This document shows positions 25,102-33,356 of a DNA stretch of 64,000 nucleotides, piece after piece (within the stretch, counting starts at the first letter, position 1; every line of letters begins with the position of its first letter). A program made the position numbers and the translations under genes. Under the pieces are notes generated by a model, which was not told where the DNA came from, did no database searches, and saw only the letters and a list, made by a program, of their open reading frames with translations. The DNA comes from JANQHS01 sp965267505 (lineage in GTDB: Bacteria > Bacteroidota > Bacteroidia > Cytophagales > CCMP332), in contig OZ254081.1 in the NCBI GenBank assembly GCA_965267505.1, positions 3,156,525-3,220,524 on the forward strand, given 5' to 3'.

Positions 25102-27986
25102 ATTTCCAATTCTCCCTCCATAAACGCCTGAACTTGTTCGATCTTTCTTTCAGGATCGATCATTCTCTCTATGCTAAGCCTAAGAATATTTTCAACATAA
25201 GAGAAAAAAGCATCTTCTTCCTTAGGTTCATCTTCAATTTTATAAGCTGAAAAAAGATCCATCTCCTTTCCAAAAAAGCAAATGCCCGCTTTGACTTCTG
25301 ATCCTCCCTTAGAATTGCCAAAATCAAATTCACCACTGCTCGATTCAATCTCTTCAACTAAAGATCTCCGAACCATGTATTTATAAAGCAGAAGCTGAAG
25401 GGTATATGCTTTGTCGGGATCTTCTAAGAGCTCCATCCAGTTCCTGGCCTTCATCTTTTTGGGATCCATGGACCCGGATTTATAATCTATGATTCTCAGG
25501 CCTGATGAGTTTCGATCCAATCGATCAATTTGGCCTTTCAAAAGAAGATTGACCAGGCTGCCATCCGAAAGTTCAAGTTCCTTTCTCAAGGAAATATTCT
25601 TTTCCATTCCAAGGATATCAAATGGCTCATCTGCTTCATTCAATTTCTTTAAATACTCGATAACCAACTCTTTCATCATTTTTAGTTGGATCATTGAGTA
25701 ACCAGAAGAGGAAGCCTGCACCGAGACTTTTTTCATTATGATCTCGTCGAAAAACTTTTCCAAACCAACCCGATCCTTTAGAAGAGCTGCTAAAATATTA
25801 TGGTTGAATTTACCTATGCCGATCTTTTTTAGGGCCTTTTCAATTAGCTTATGAAGAAGGGTTCCAAACAAAAGCGGATCCAGGTCCATTTGAATTTTTT
25901 CTTCCTCCTTGATCTCTAAGATCTTGCCCTCAATAAAGTTTATGGGACTCCTCAAATAAGAAGACAAGGCTGTTGGACTTAGGCCCTTGCTTCTATTCCC
26001 GTATTTATCATTTCCCTCCAGATAATTGATTATTCTATCCTTAATCTCCTCGGACATCTTAAACCCAAATTGAGAATCCTTGACAAGTTGCCCCATGTCA
26101 AACTCCAATTGATACTCAGAGATCTTCTTCTCAGGGTTATTTTTCCAATAGTTAAGGATCTGTAAAATGAATCTCGACGGTTCTGATCGATTCATTTCGC
26201 TTTGGTCATTTGAGTAGATCAGATCAACATTTTTGGCTTCGTGGAATAAGCGAAAAAAGGAATAAGCAGAAGAAGCATCAAAATCTTCAAAAGTTGGAAG
26301 CTCATACCTCTTATTGATAACGAATGGAAGGATGGAGTGAATGAATCTTCCCCTGGGCAGGGTCCCTTCATTACAGGAAAGTACCATTACATTTTGAAAA
26401 TCCAGGGCTCTGGTTTCTAATATTCCAATGATATGGATAGGTCTTAATGGCTCCCCTGAAAAAGGGAGTGAAACAAGATCCATTTTACTATTGAATAAAC
26501 TGAATTGATCTGCCAGGCCTAGCTTTATTCCTTCCTTAGATGTCAGGACCTTCAGATCTCCTGCCTTATCAATTGCCTTCCTTAAAAGCTCTTTATTGAT
26601 CTCAATTCCAAGGTTCTTTTCATTCTTTTGGAACCAATTGTTATAAAGTCCCTTCAAGTATTCTTCCAGATCAAAACTTGTTTGTTTCCGGAACAAAAGA
26701 TCCCAAAGCTCTTCGAGCCCGGAGATGTGTTTCGGTCCTCCAGACTTTAATACCAGGATCTTTTCTTTCCTGATCCAGGAGATAAGGTTTCGAATACTTT
26801 TTCCAAAGTTTTGATTCGATGTAAATACCGGATCATCAATGATCCTGATAAGGTCCTGATAGTAAATACTGTCTCCTTCCTTCTCTAGATTTCTGAAAAG
26901 TGAATTCAAAAGGTTTTTTAGGGAAGAATCCTTGTAACCCAAACCCATGGTTATGTTCAACTGGTCTGGAAGAAAGACCTCTTTTCCATTCTTATCCTTA
27001 AAACTGGCAGGAATAGATTCCAATAGCGGGAACAACATCTTTTCATCAGGAATTACAATTGCCAAATGGTCGGTGCTATTTTCTTGCTCCTCAGCCCATT
27101 CAATTGAGGCCATCTTTTGAGAAAAGACCTCCCATGCAAGTCGGCTTTGATAAATATTTCCCTGGGAAGAATAGATCCCTATGTTTTGATCTTTTTGAAA
27201 AACCCGTTGCTTTAAAACTTCCAGGCGCCCGAGCGAATTTTCATACTCCCTTAAGAAACGACCCGCCTCTTCATCCTCATCATTTAAATAGTCTGCTTTC
27301 GAATCCCAGATCAACCTGGCACCATGCCTGTCATGAAGGTGGAACAGGATCTTCCTTTCGGATTTTGAAAGGGAATTGAATCCCGCGAATACCAATTTTT
27401 TTCCCTTAAAATTATTGGCCTTTTCTTCCAGGTTTTCAGCGATCTGCCTGTAGATCAACCCCTTAGAGTACACGCCCTGGATCTTTAATTCTTCAAGAAA
27501 ACGAGGGTATGAATTTTTTACCGTGGACCAGAACTTGAAATTCTCATCCTTTAGATAACCCCCTTCCTCGATGGGAACCCCTAATTGTTCAGCCCATCTT
27601 TTAATAGAGCTTTCTTCCTCAAGGGAAAGAAATATCTCTTCTGCCGGGGCAAGGCTCGAAGCAATATGATCAAAATCACGAATCAACTGCGGGCCAAATT
27701 CCAGAAATGAATCAAAGCTCCAGGGTTCCGCAGATACCTCATTCCAACATTTATGAAGAAGGAATAACAACTGATCAGGATCGGCCATTGTTTGATCAGA
27801 GAGACCGAAGATGAATTCCTCTATGGTCTGAATCCTGGGAAGGAAAAGCTTCTCCCCTCCTATGGTTTTTAAATGTGATCGGAAATAAAGATTTGCCCGC
27901 CGGCTTGGAAGGATGACCCAATGATCATGAGCCGGAATTTCCGGATTGTTGGTCACTTCTTTTGCAAGCTCAAGGAGAAAAGGCAT
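25080..27986 (-). CDS. AddB-like protein with PD-(D/E)XK nuclease domain
   Basis: A 968-aa protein. The C-terminal nuclease of the RecB type is clear: LSPTALSSYLRSPINF entry, Glu-rich helix LHKLIEKALKK, LRIIDYKSGSMD with the Asp and Lys, and a QLLLYKYM helix. The N-terminal 650 residues are laid out like the helicase-like half of AddB, but where a Walker A loop would be it reads WVILPSRRANLYF, so ATP binding is unlikely. Cysteines of the AddB iron-sulfur site are also missing (Ser at the first). It probably works in double-strand break resection with an AddA-type helicase encoded elsewhere. Partner not seen in this window. Confidence 0.85.
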   Translation of the reverse strand: MPFLLELAKEVTNNPEIPAHDHWVILPSRRANLYFRSHLKTIGGEKLFLPRIQTIEEFIFGLSDQTMADPDQLLFLLHKCWNEVSAEPWSFDSFLEFGPQLIRDFDHIASSLAPAEEIFLSLEEESSIKRWAEQLGVPIEEGGYLKDENFKFWSTVKNSYPRFLEELKIQGVYSKGLIYRQIAENLEEKANNFKGKKLVFAGFNSLSKSERKILFHLHDRHGARLIWDSKADYLNDEDEEAGRFLREYENSLGRLEVLKQRVFQKDQNIGIYSSQGNIYQSRLAWEVFSQKMASIEWAEEQENSTDHLAIVIPDEKMLFPLLESIPASFKDKNGKEVFLPDQLNITMGLGYKDSSLKNLLNSLFRNLEKEGDSIYYQDLIRIIDDPVFTSNQNFGKSIRNLISWIRKEKILVLKSGGPKHISGLEELWDLLFRKQTSFDLEEYLKGLYNNWFQKNEKNLGIEINKELLRKAIDKAGDLKVLTSKEGIKLGLADQFSLFNSKMDLVSLPFSGEPLRPIHIIGILETRALDFQNVMVLSCNEGTLPRGRFIHSILPFVINKRYELPTFEDFDASSAYSFFRLFHEAKNVDLIYSNDQSEMNRSEPSRFILQILNYWKNNPEKKISEYQLEFDMGQLVKDSQFGFKMSEEIKDRIINYLEGNDKYGNRSKGLSPTALSSYLRSPINFIEGKILEIKEEEKIQMDLDPLLFGTLLHKLIEKALKKIGIGKFNHNILAALLKDRVGLEKFFDEIIMKKVSVQASSSGYSMIQLKMMKELVIEYLKKLNEADEPFDILGMEKNISLRKELELSDGSLVNLLLKGQIDRLDRNSSGLRIIDYKSGSMDPKKMKARNWMELLEDPDKAYTLQLLLYKYMVRRSLVEEIESSSGEFDFGNSKGGSEVKAGICFFGKEMDLFSAYKIEDEPKEEDAFFSYVENILRLSIERMIDPERKIEQVQAFMEGELEIKKAPEV

Positions 27987-27999
27987 TTTTACGGGGAGC

Positions 28000-28007
28000 T
28001 AATTTTG
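28000..28007 (+). promoter_or_regulatory. Possible -7 element of the NUDIX gene
   Basis: TAATTTTG matches TAnnTTTG between the divergent nuclease and NUDIX genes. No TTG lies at the right distance upstream, so the site is partial. If used, transcription starts near 28012 and only the TTG at 28017 can be the NUDIX start. Confidence 0.4.
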
Positions 28008-28016
28008 CTGTCCAAA

Positions 28017-28619
28017 TTGGAAAAAAATAATACCGAAAAGAATCCCTGGCAAAAAGAATCCTCCAAAGAGGTATATCAAAATCCCTGGATCCGTTTAAGA
28101 GAGGACCAGGTAATAAATCCAGGTGGAGGAAAGAACATTTATGGGGTTGTTGAATTCAAGAATAGAGCTATTGGAATAATTCCTTTTGATGATCAGGGCA
28201 ATACCTGGCTTGTAGGACAATATAGATATCCTTTGGATGAGTATTCCTGGGAGATCCCAATGGGAGGTGGTCCTTTGGAACTTGATTCCTTGGAATCGGC
28301 CAAAAGAGAATTATTGGAAGAAACGGGCTTGGAAGCAAAAAACTGGAAGTGCATTTGCCGCATCCATACATCCAACTCTGTCACCAATGAAGAAGGATTT
28401 ATTTTCCTCGCTTCAGATCTGCAACAAGGGAATGCAGAACCAGAAGAGACAGAAGACCTAAGGATATTGAAACTCCCTTTGGAAAAAGCTCTTGATATGG
28501 TAAACAAAAATCAGATCACAGATTCTCTTTCAATCGCTGGACTTTTAAAAGCATGGAGTCTGAAACAAAGAGGCCTTCTTGAGAACCCTCCTTCGGAAGA
28601 ACAAATTCCATGGAAGTAG
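28017..28619 (+). CDS. NUDIX hydrolase, ADP-ribose pyrophosphatase-like
   Basis: A 200-aa protein with the NUDIX helix (GGGPLELDSLESAKRELLEETGL). Its metal-binding RELLEETG part is intact, and it is preceded by the SWEIPMGGG loop common in ADP-ribose/nucleoside-diphosphate-sugar pyrophosphatases. It hydrolyses nucleoside diphosphate-X compounds; the exact substrate is unknown. The frame is open to 27921, but that would overlap the divergent gene. I take the TTG at 28017, just after a -7 element. It overlaps the methyltransferase start by 10 bases, so the two are coupled. Confidence 0.85.
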   Translation: MEKNNTEKNPWQKESSKEVYQNPWIRLREDQVINPGGGKNIYGVVEFKNRAIGIIPFDDQGNTWLVGQYRYPLDEYSWEIPMGGGPLELDSLESAKRELLEETGLEAKNWKCICRIHTSNSVTNEEGFIFLASDLQQGNAEPEETEDLRILKLPLEKALDMVNKNQITDSLSIAGLLKAWSLKQRGLLENPPSEEQIPWK

Positions 28620-29986
28620 AGAATAAGCTCCCCACCAATTTTCTAAAGAGAACCATAGAATTTCTTGGTGAGCCTATCGCAAGTGATCTATTTGAATCGC
28701 TAGCGCAATCTGCACCCACGGCTATCAGGTATAACCCTTTAAAAAACTCAGAACCAGAAAATTTAGAAAAGGTAAGCTGGAATTCACATGGTCATTATCT
28801 ACCGGTCAGACCTTCATTTGTCGAGGATCCAAATTTCTTTCAGGGCAAATATTATGTCCAGGAAGCTTCCAGCATGGTGATAGGAGGAATCATCAACCAA
28901 TTGGACCGCCTGAACCCAATCCATACCGTACTCGATCTATGCGCCGCACCCGGTGGGAAATCAACAGATATTATTGGTGCCCTTCCTGCGGCAGAATTAG
29001 TTGTTTCAAATGAACTGGTAAACAAAAGAGTACAGGGATTACAGGAAAACCTAATAAAATGGGGAAACCGAAATTCCTTACTGACACATACCAATCCTGA
29101 GAATTTCAGCCATCTGAAGGAGAGTTTTGACCTGGTGGTTGTTGATGCCCCCTGTTCGGGAGAAGGTATGTTTCGAAAAGATAGAAATGCTAGATCGCTG
29201 TGGTCTCCGAACCTTGTTCAAAACTGCCAGGAAACTCAAAAAAAGATCCTTCTTGAAGTTTGGAATTCCTTAAAAACCGGGGGGTTTATGATATACAGCA
29301 CCTGCACCTTCAATCGAGAGGAAAATGAATCGGTCATGGAATTCCTGGCATCGAAACTTGGAATCAACCCAATTTCTCAGGATTGGCTAACAGAGCTGGG
29401 ACCTCAGGAATTTCAATGGAAATCGGGAGCTGTCGTTGGAACCACCTACAGATTTCTACCAGGCAAGATCAAAGGAGAAGGGTTTACTGTAAGTGTAATC
29501 CAAAAGTCAGATCCGGAAAAGGTTCACTCGTCCAAAAGGAGAAACCAAAAGGCTCAAAGGCCATGGAATGTAAAGCCTTTTAATGAAAAAACTGCCTTGC
29601 TTTCAGACCAGAGAAAAGGACTCTGGCATTGGATTGATAAGGTCTATGACATATCCGAACCCTTGCTTGAATTTGCAGACCAATATGCTAACCTATTAAA
29701 CCTACAATACCTCGGAACAGAGATCGGCAGAGCTTCCCATAAAGGGTTGATCCCTTCCCATTCTCTTTCTATGAGATCTGGTTTTTCTTTTGAAAACTCC
29801 ATTGAGTTAAGCAAAGAGGAGTCATTAAAATTCCTCCGAAGAGAACCGGTACAATCCAATTCCAATGCGAAGGGTTGGACGCTGCTTACGCATGGCAATT
29901 CCGGCTTAGGTTGGGGCAAGATCCAGAATGGGACCATAAAGAGTCACTTCCCTTCAGAATACAAGATCAGAAAACCAGAGAATTGA
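28610..29986 (+). CDS. RsmF/NOL1-NOP2-sun family rRNA cytosine-C5 methyltransferase
   Basis: A 458-aa SAM-dependent m5C methyltransferase. The SAM motif is VLDLCAAPGGKSTD; the two catalytic cysteines are in VVDAPCSGEGMF and YSTCTFNREENE. The C-terminal 150 residues form the PUA-like extension found in RsmF (which methylates 16S C1407 in E. coli) rather than in RsmB. The target nucleotide in this organism is inferred only. It is cotranscribed with the NUDIX gene and followed by mnmA after 48 bases. Confidence 0.9.
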   Translation: MEVENKLPTNFLKRTIEFLGEPIASDLFESLAQSAPTAIRYNPLKNSEPENLEKVSWNSHGHYLPVRPSFVEDPNFFQGKYYVQEASSMVIGGIINQLDRLNPIHTVLDLCAAPGGKSTDIIGALPAAELVVSNELVNKRVQGLQENLIKWGNRNSLLTHTNPENFSHLKESFDLVVVDAPCSGEGMFRKDRNARSLWSPNLVQNCQETQKKILLEVWNSLKTGGFMIYSTCTFNREENESVMEFLASKLGINPISQDWLTELGPQEFQWKSGAVVGTTYRFLPGKIKGEGFTVSVIQKSDPEKVHSSKRRNQKAQRPWNVKPFNEKTALLSDQRKGLWHWIDKVYDISEPLLEFADQYANLLNLQYLGTEIGRASHKGLIPSHSLSMRSGFSFENSIELSKEESLKFLRREPVQSNSNAKGWTLLTHGNSGLGWGKIQNGTIKSHFPSEYKIRKPEN

Positions 29987-29995
29987 CTGAACCAT

Positions 29996-30030
29996 TTGCA
30001 TTCAATTAAGGTTTCTAAGCTTTAATTTTG
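29996..30030 (+). promoter_or_regulatory. Bacteroidota-type promoter of mnmA
   Basis: TTG (29996-29998) and TAATTTTG (30023-30030) with a 24-base spacer, one more than the usual range. The -7 element ends 4 bases before the GTG start of mnmA, so the transcript would be leaderless or nearly so. Confidence 0.55.
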
Positions 30031-30034
30031 CATC

Positions 30035-31231
30035 GTGGCTAAAGTAGTTGTCGGATTATCTGGAGGCGTAGATAGTGCTGTAGCTGCCCATCTTTTACAA
30101 AAGGAAGGGCATGAAGTCATCGCTATGTTCATGAGGAACTGGCACGACGATTCCGTAACCATTTCTGATGAGTGCCCTTGGGTTGAAGATAGCGCGGATG
30201 CCTTGATGGTCGCAGAGCTTTTGGGTATTCCTTACCAGGTCATTGACCTGAGCAAGCCCTACAAGGAAAGAATTGTGGAGTACATGTTCAGGGAATACCA
30301 ATCAGGCCGCACCCCTAATCCGGATGTACTTTGCAATAGAGAGATCAAGTTTGATCTTTTTCTGAAGGCTGCCCTTAAGCTGGGAGCAGATTATGTGGCC
30401 ACCGGCCATTATGTTCAAAAGGCTGATACCCAGGTCAATGGAGAAACAATTCAACAATTGATCTCCGGGAAAGACCCCAATAAGGATCAAAGCTATTTTC
30501 TCTGCCAATTGACTCAGGAACAATTATCAAAGGCGCTATTCCCGATCGGGCATTTGCTAAAATCTGAGGTCAGGGAAATCGCCCGAGAAGCAGGTCTGCC
30601 CAACGCTGAAAAGAAGGACTCTCAGGGTCTTTGCTTTATCGGGAAGGTTAAGCTTCCGGTATTCCTCCAACAACAGCTGGAACCCAAGGAAGGAAAGATC
30701 ATAGATATCCCCGGTGATTCACCTCTCTTTAGAGAAAGACAAAGAATAATCGAAGAGGCTCAGGGAATCGATGCAGCCCTGGAAGCCTGGAGCAGGAAGA
30801 TTCCTTATGAAGAGGGTCTGGGAACCGAAATCGGACATCACCAGGGAGCTCATTATTATACTGTGGGCCAAAGGAAGGGATTGAACATTGGAGGCCGAAA
30901 AAAGCCTGTCTTCGTGATCCATACAGACACCAACTCAAACACAACATATATTGGAGAGGGTGAGGACCATCCGGGTCTTTACAGAAAAGGCCTATTTATT
31001 TCCAATGATGATATTCACTGGGTTCGTCCGGATCAGGAAATGCGCATTGGAGAAGAAAGAGACTATTCAGCAAGGATCCGATACAGACAGGAAACCCAAA
31101 AGGCTAAATTGTACAGGGTGGATCAGGGACTTTATATAATCTTTGAAAAAGAGCAAAAGAGCATTACACCAGGCCAGTTTGCTGCCTGGTATAGCGACAA
31201 AGAACTGATTGGCTCAGGAGTGATCGCATAA
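30035..31231 (+). CDS. mnmA: tRNA-specific 2-thiouridylase MnmA
   Basis: A 398-aa enzyme that makes s2U at wobble position 34 of tRNA-Glu, -Gln and -Lys. The PP-loop is GLSGGVDSAVAA; catalytic cysteines lie in NPDVLCNREIKF and SQGLCFIGKV. KDQSYFLCQL and the C-terminal beta-barrel (IGGRKKPVFVI, PGQFAAWY) are present. The length is a little above the usual 360 because of an insert near DIPGDSPLFRERQR. The start is GTG. It acts on the same anticodon loops region as MiaE targets, but in different tRNAs. Confidence 0.96.
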   Translation: MAKVVVGLSGGVDSAVAAHLLQKEGHEVIAMFMRNWHDDSVTISDECPWVEDSADALMVAELLGIPYQVIDLSKPYKERIVEYMFREYQSGRTPNPDVLCNREIKFDLFLKAALKLGADYVATGHYVQKADTQVNGETIQQLISGKDPNKDQSYFLCQLTQEQLSKALFPIGHLLKSEVREIAREAGLPNAEKKDSQGLCFIGKVKLPVFLQQQLEPKEGKIIDIPGDSPLFRERQRIIEEAQGIDAALEAWSRKIPYEEGLGTEIGHHQGAHYYTVGQRKGLNIGGRKKPVFVIHTDTNSNTTYIGEGEDHPGLYRKGLFISNDDIHWVRPDQEMRIGEERDYSARIRYRQETQKAKLYRVDQGLYIIFEKEQKSITPGQFAAWYSDKELIGSGVIA

Positions 31232-31271
31232 AAAAACCCGCCCCCAAGGCTAACAATCCTTGGGGCGGGCT
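31232..31271 (-). terminator. Strong intrinsic terminator of hsp20
   Basis: A G+C-rich stem CCCGCCCC(C)AAGG / CCTTGGGGCGGG (8-base loop, one bulged C, 31239-31271) with seven T on the minus strand. It lies 26 bases after the Hsp20 stop. It may also stop mnmA on the plus strand although the T tract is missing there. Confidence 0.88.
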
Positions 31272-31297
31272 CTACCCATCTTCAGTTTAACATTTGC

Positions 31298-31738
31298 TTA
31301 CCCTACTTTGATCTCCTTCACGGGTTGAACTTTTGCCTCCTCTGATTTTGGAACTACAATGGTCAGAAGTCCATTTTCGTACTTCGCTTCCACCTTATCC
31401 TTTTGGATGGTTTCAGGAAGATTAAATACTCTTTCAAACCTTTCGAAGGAAAATTCCTTCAAAGTGAATTTTTCCTCATCCTCAGATCTTTCTTCGCTCT
31501 TTTCAAAAGAAACACTTAGACGATCATTGTCCAGCTTAATATTGAAGTCTTCTTTCTTCAATCCAGGAACAGCAAATTGCAATTCAAATTGATCGGCTTT
31601 GTCCAGGATATTTACTTTTGGCTGGCTATTTGGAAACCTTAGGTTTTCATCCCAATCCCTTAAGAAAAAGTCATCGAAGAAGCGATTGACCATCGGAATG
31701 TTATGAGATCTTCTAGGTTTATATTTTAACAGTGTCAT
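31298..31738 (-). CDS. Small heat shock protein, Hsp20/alpha-crystallin family
   Basis: A 146-aa ATP-independent holdase chaperone. A short N-terminal arm (RRSHNIPMVNRFFDDFF) is followed by the alpha-crystallin domain (about 40-130): QFELQFAVPGLKKEDFNIKL, then LKEFSFERFERVFNLPETI and AKYENGLLTIVVPK, the A-x-x-x-n-G-v-L signature. A short tail follows (KVQPVKEIKVG). The ATG at 31738 is preferred over a GTG at 31771. It is divergent from the beta-helix protein. Confidence 0.93.
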   Translation of the reverse strand: MTLLKYKPRRSHNIPMVNRFFDDFFLRDWDENLRFPNSQPKVNILDKADQFELQFAVPGLKKEDFNIKLDNDRLSVSFEKSEERSEDEEKFTLKEFSFERFERVFNLPETIQKDKVEAKYENGLLTIVVPKSEEAKVQPVKEIKVG

Positions 31739-31875
31739 GATTGAAATAATTTTTTGAAATTGTCTGACCACTGTTTATCAATTCAAATACCAATGCTTTT
31801 TTTGCACTAGAAATGGCAGTAGAATTAAATTATTCTGTCATATTGTCTTCTTTTTGTAATATTTTATAAAAAAAT

Positions 31876-32970
31876 ATGTCATTCTGTCTTATTTTCGTTC
31901 GTTTTAATAGATCCACATTAGCTATCCTGTTAGTTCTGCTGCTAGGTTTTTATCCAGGCATTGCCCAGGAATACTCAGAGACAATCATGGTGGAAGCATT
32001 TGGTGAGATCCCAAAGCCTATCATTATTGAAGGAAAAAAGGATATCCTGATCAGTGGGTCAAAGGATGACAGAAGTATGGGATACAAGACCTTTAATAAT
32101 AATCCCTATTTGATCGAGATCAAGAACTCTGAAAATGTGGTGATCAAGGATCTGACCTTAGGATATGGAGTAAAAGGAAGCGGAAAAGCGACCATAAAAA
32201 TTGAAGGATCAAAAAACATCAAGATTCTTAATTGCGCATTCCAACCCAATTCAGAATATGCCATTATATCGGATGAGCTTTCAACGAATATCCTGATAGA
32301 GAAATGTTATTTCGATGGCTCCCACCATGCCGCGATCCTGGCCAAAAACCATTCTCTTGAGGTCAAAGCCTGTGAATTCAATGAAAACAATGCGATAGGT
32401 TCTATCAGGGGAGACATCGATGAACAGTATAAAATTAAAGATGGGCTTGCCACTATTCGTTGGAATTCCTTTAAGAAGAAAAATTACAAGGAGCATAAAA
32501 AGGCAATGAAGGAATTTGCTGAGGTCAAGGAATCCACTGCCTATCGATTCAATTGTTTCAAGATCGTAAAGAAAATAGAGCTAGGAACTGGAAACGAAGC
32601 TAAGCTAACCGCTTATTATGAGGGAGAAAACAATAAGATCCTGGACCTGCTGGAATTCAGTACCTCCAAAAGGTCAGGGTACAAGGGAGGAAAAATCTAT
32701 ATCTATAATGGAAGGCCTGTAATGTGTCAAACCCGATCAGGGAAATATGATTTTGAAAACTTCTGGTTTGTCTATGGAAATTTTATAGAGAAGGAAACAA
32801 TGATGGGTAAGGAGGAAATCACAAAGCCGATTGATACCAACTCAAAAGAATCAAGGAACATCGAAGACTCCTGGTATAAAATAATGGAACATTGGATTTC
32901 CTTAATAGAGCATGAAGATGAATCCTTTTCATTTGATACTCCTTTGGGCATCATGTCCATCAAACATTGA
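31876..32970 (+). CDS. Secreted right-handed parallel beta-helix protein
   Basis: A 364-aa protein with a signal peptide (hydrophobic about 12-28, cleavage after GIAQ). Residues about 50-175 show short repeated strand-turn coils with Asn/Ile ladders (VVIKDLTLGYG, IKIEGSKNIKILNCAF, NILIEKCYFDGSHHAAILAK, LEVKACEFNENNAIGSIRG), typical of pectate-lyase-like parallel beta-helices. The C-terminal half is unrelated to a helix fold and has no known motif. No catalytic residues can be named. The next lipoprotein gene starts just after the stop. Confidence 0.7.
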   Translation: MSFCLIFVRFNRSTLAILLVLLLGFYPGIAQEYSETIMVEAFGEIPKPIIIEGKKDILISGSKDDRSMGYKTFNNNPYLIEIKNSENVVIKDLTLGYGVKGSGKATIKIEGSKNIKILNCAFQPNSEYAIISDELSTNILIEKCYFDGSHHAAILAKNHSLEVKACEFNENNAIGSIRGDIDEQYKIKDGLATIRWNSFKKKNYKEHKKAMKEFAEVKESTAYRFNCFKIVKKIELGTGNEAKLTAYYEGENNKILDLLEFSTSKRSGYKGGKIYIYNGRPVMCQTRSGKYDFENFWFVYGNFIEKETMMGKEEITKPIDTNSKESRNIEDSWYKIMEHWISLIEHEDESFSFDTPLGIMSIKH

Positions 32971-32972
32971 TT

Positions 32973-33287
32973 ATGAAAATCGTTTCCATACTATTTATCC
33001 TTTCTTGTTTTGTCCTTTTGGGTTGTTCAGATGACGACTCAGATACGGGTCCAAATTTTCCGGTTGTCAACTTCGATGATGGAACAATTATTCTAGGACA
33101 GGATGATTGCAGTTACCTCCTCTCCTTTCCAGATGAGTCTTTTAAGCCGGTTAACCTGGACGCGAGCTTCCAACAGGATGGATTGAGGGTCAAAGGCAAA
33201 TACCAAAAGACCGGCGGAGTTGAACAATGCGGATTAAAAAACTTCCAATACAATAAGGTTCGATTAGTAGAAATTCAAAACCGATAA
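32973..33287 (+). CDS. Small lipoprotein of unknown function
   Basis: A 104-aa protein with a signal peptide and lipobox (VLLGC, Cys about 18) followed by acidic residues (SDDDSDTG). It has two Cys in the mature part (QDDCSYLL and EQCGLKN) that may pair. The frame opens with TTG at 32967, but the ATG at 32973 is a better start. It sits 2 bases after the beta-helix gene and is probably cotranscribed and of related use. Confidence 0.65.
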   Translation: MKIVSILFILSCFVLLGCSDDDSDTGPNFPVVNFDDGTIILGQDDCSYLLSFPDESFKPVNLDASFQQDGLRVKGKYQKTGGVEQCGLKNFQYNKVRLVEIQNR

Positions 33288-33356
33288 AGCCAAAAGCTGT
33301 ATTAAAAATTCTTGGTTTTTGTTAGTTTAGGCCTCGCCAATAAACCCTAGCTCTCT

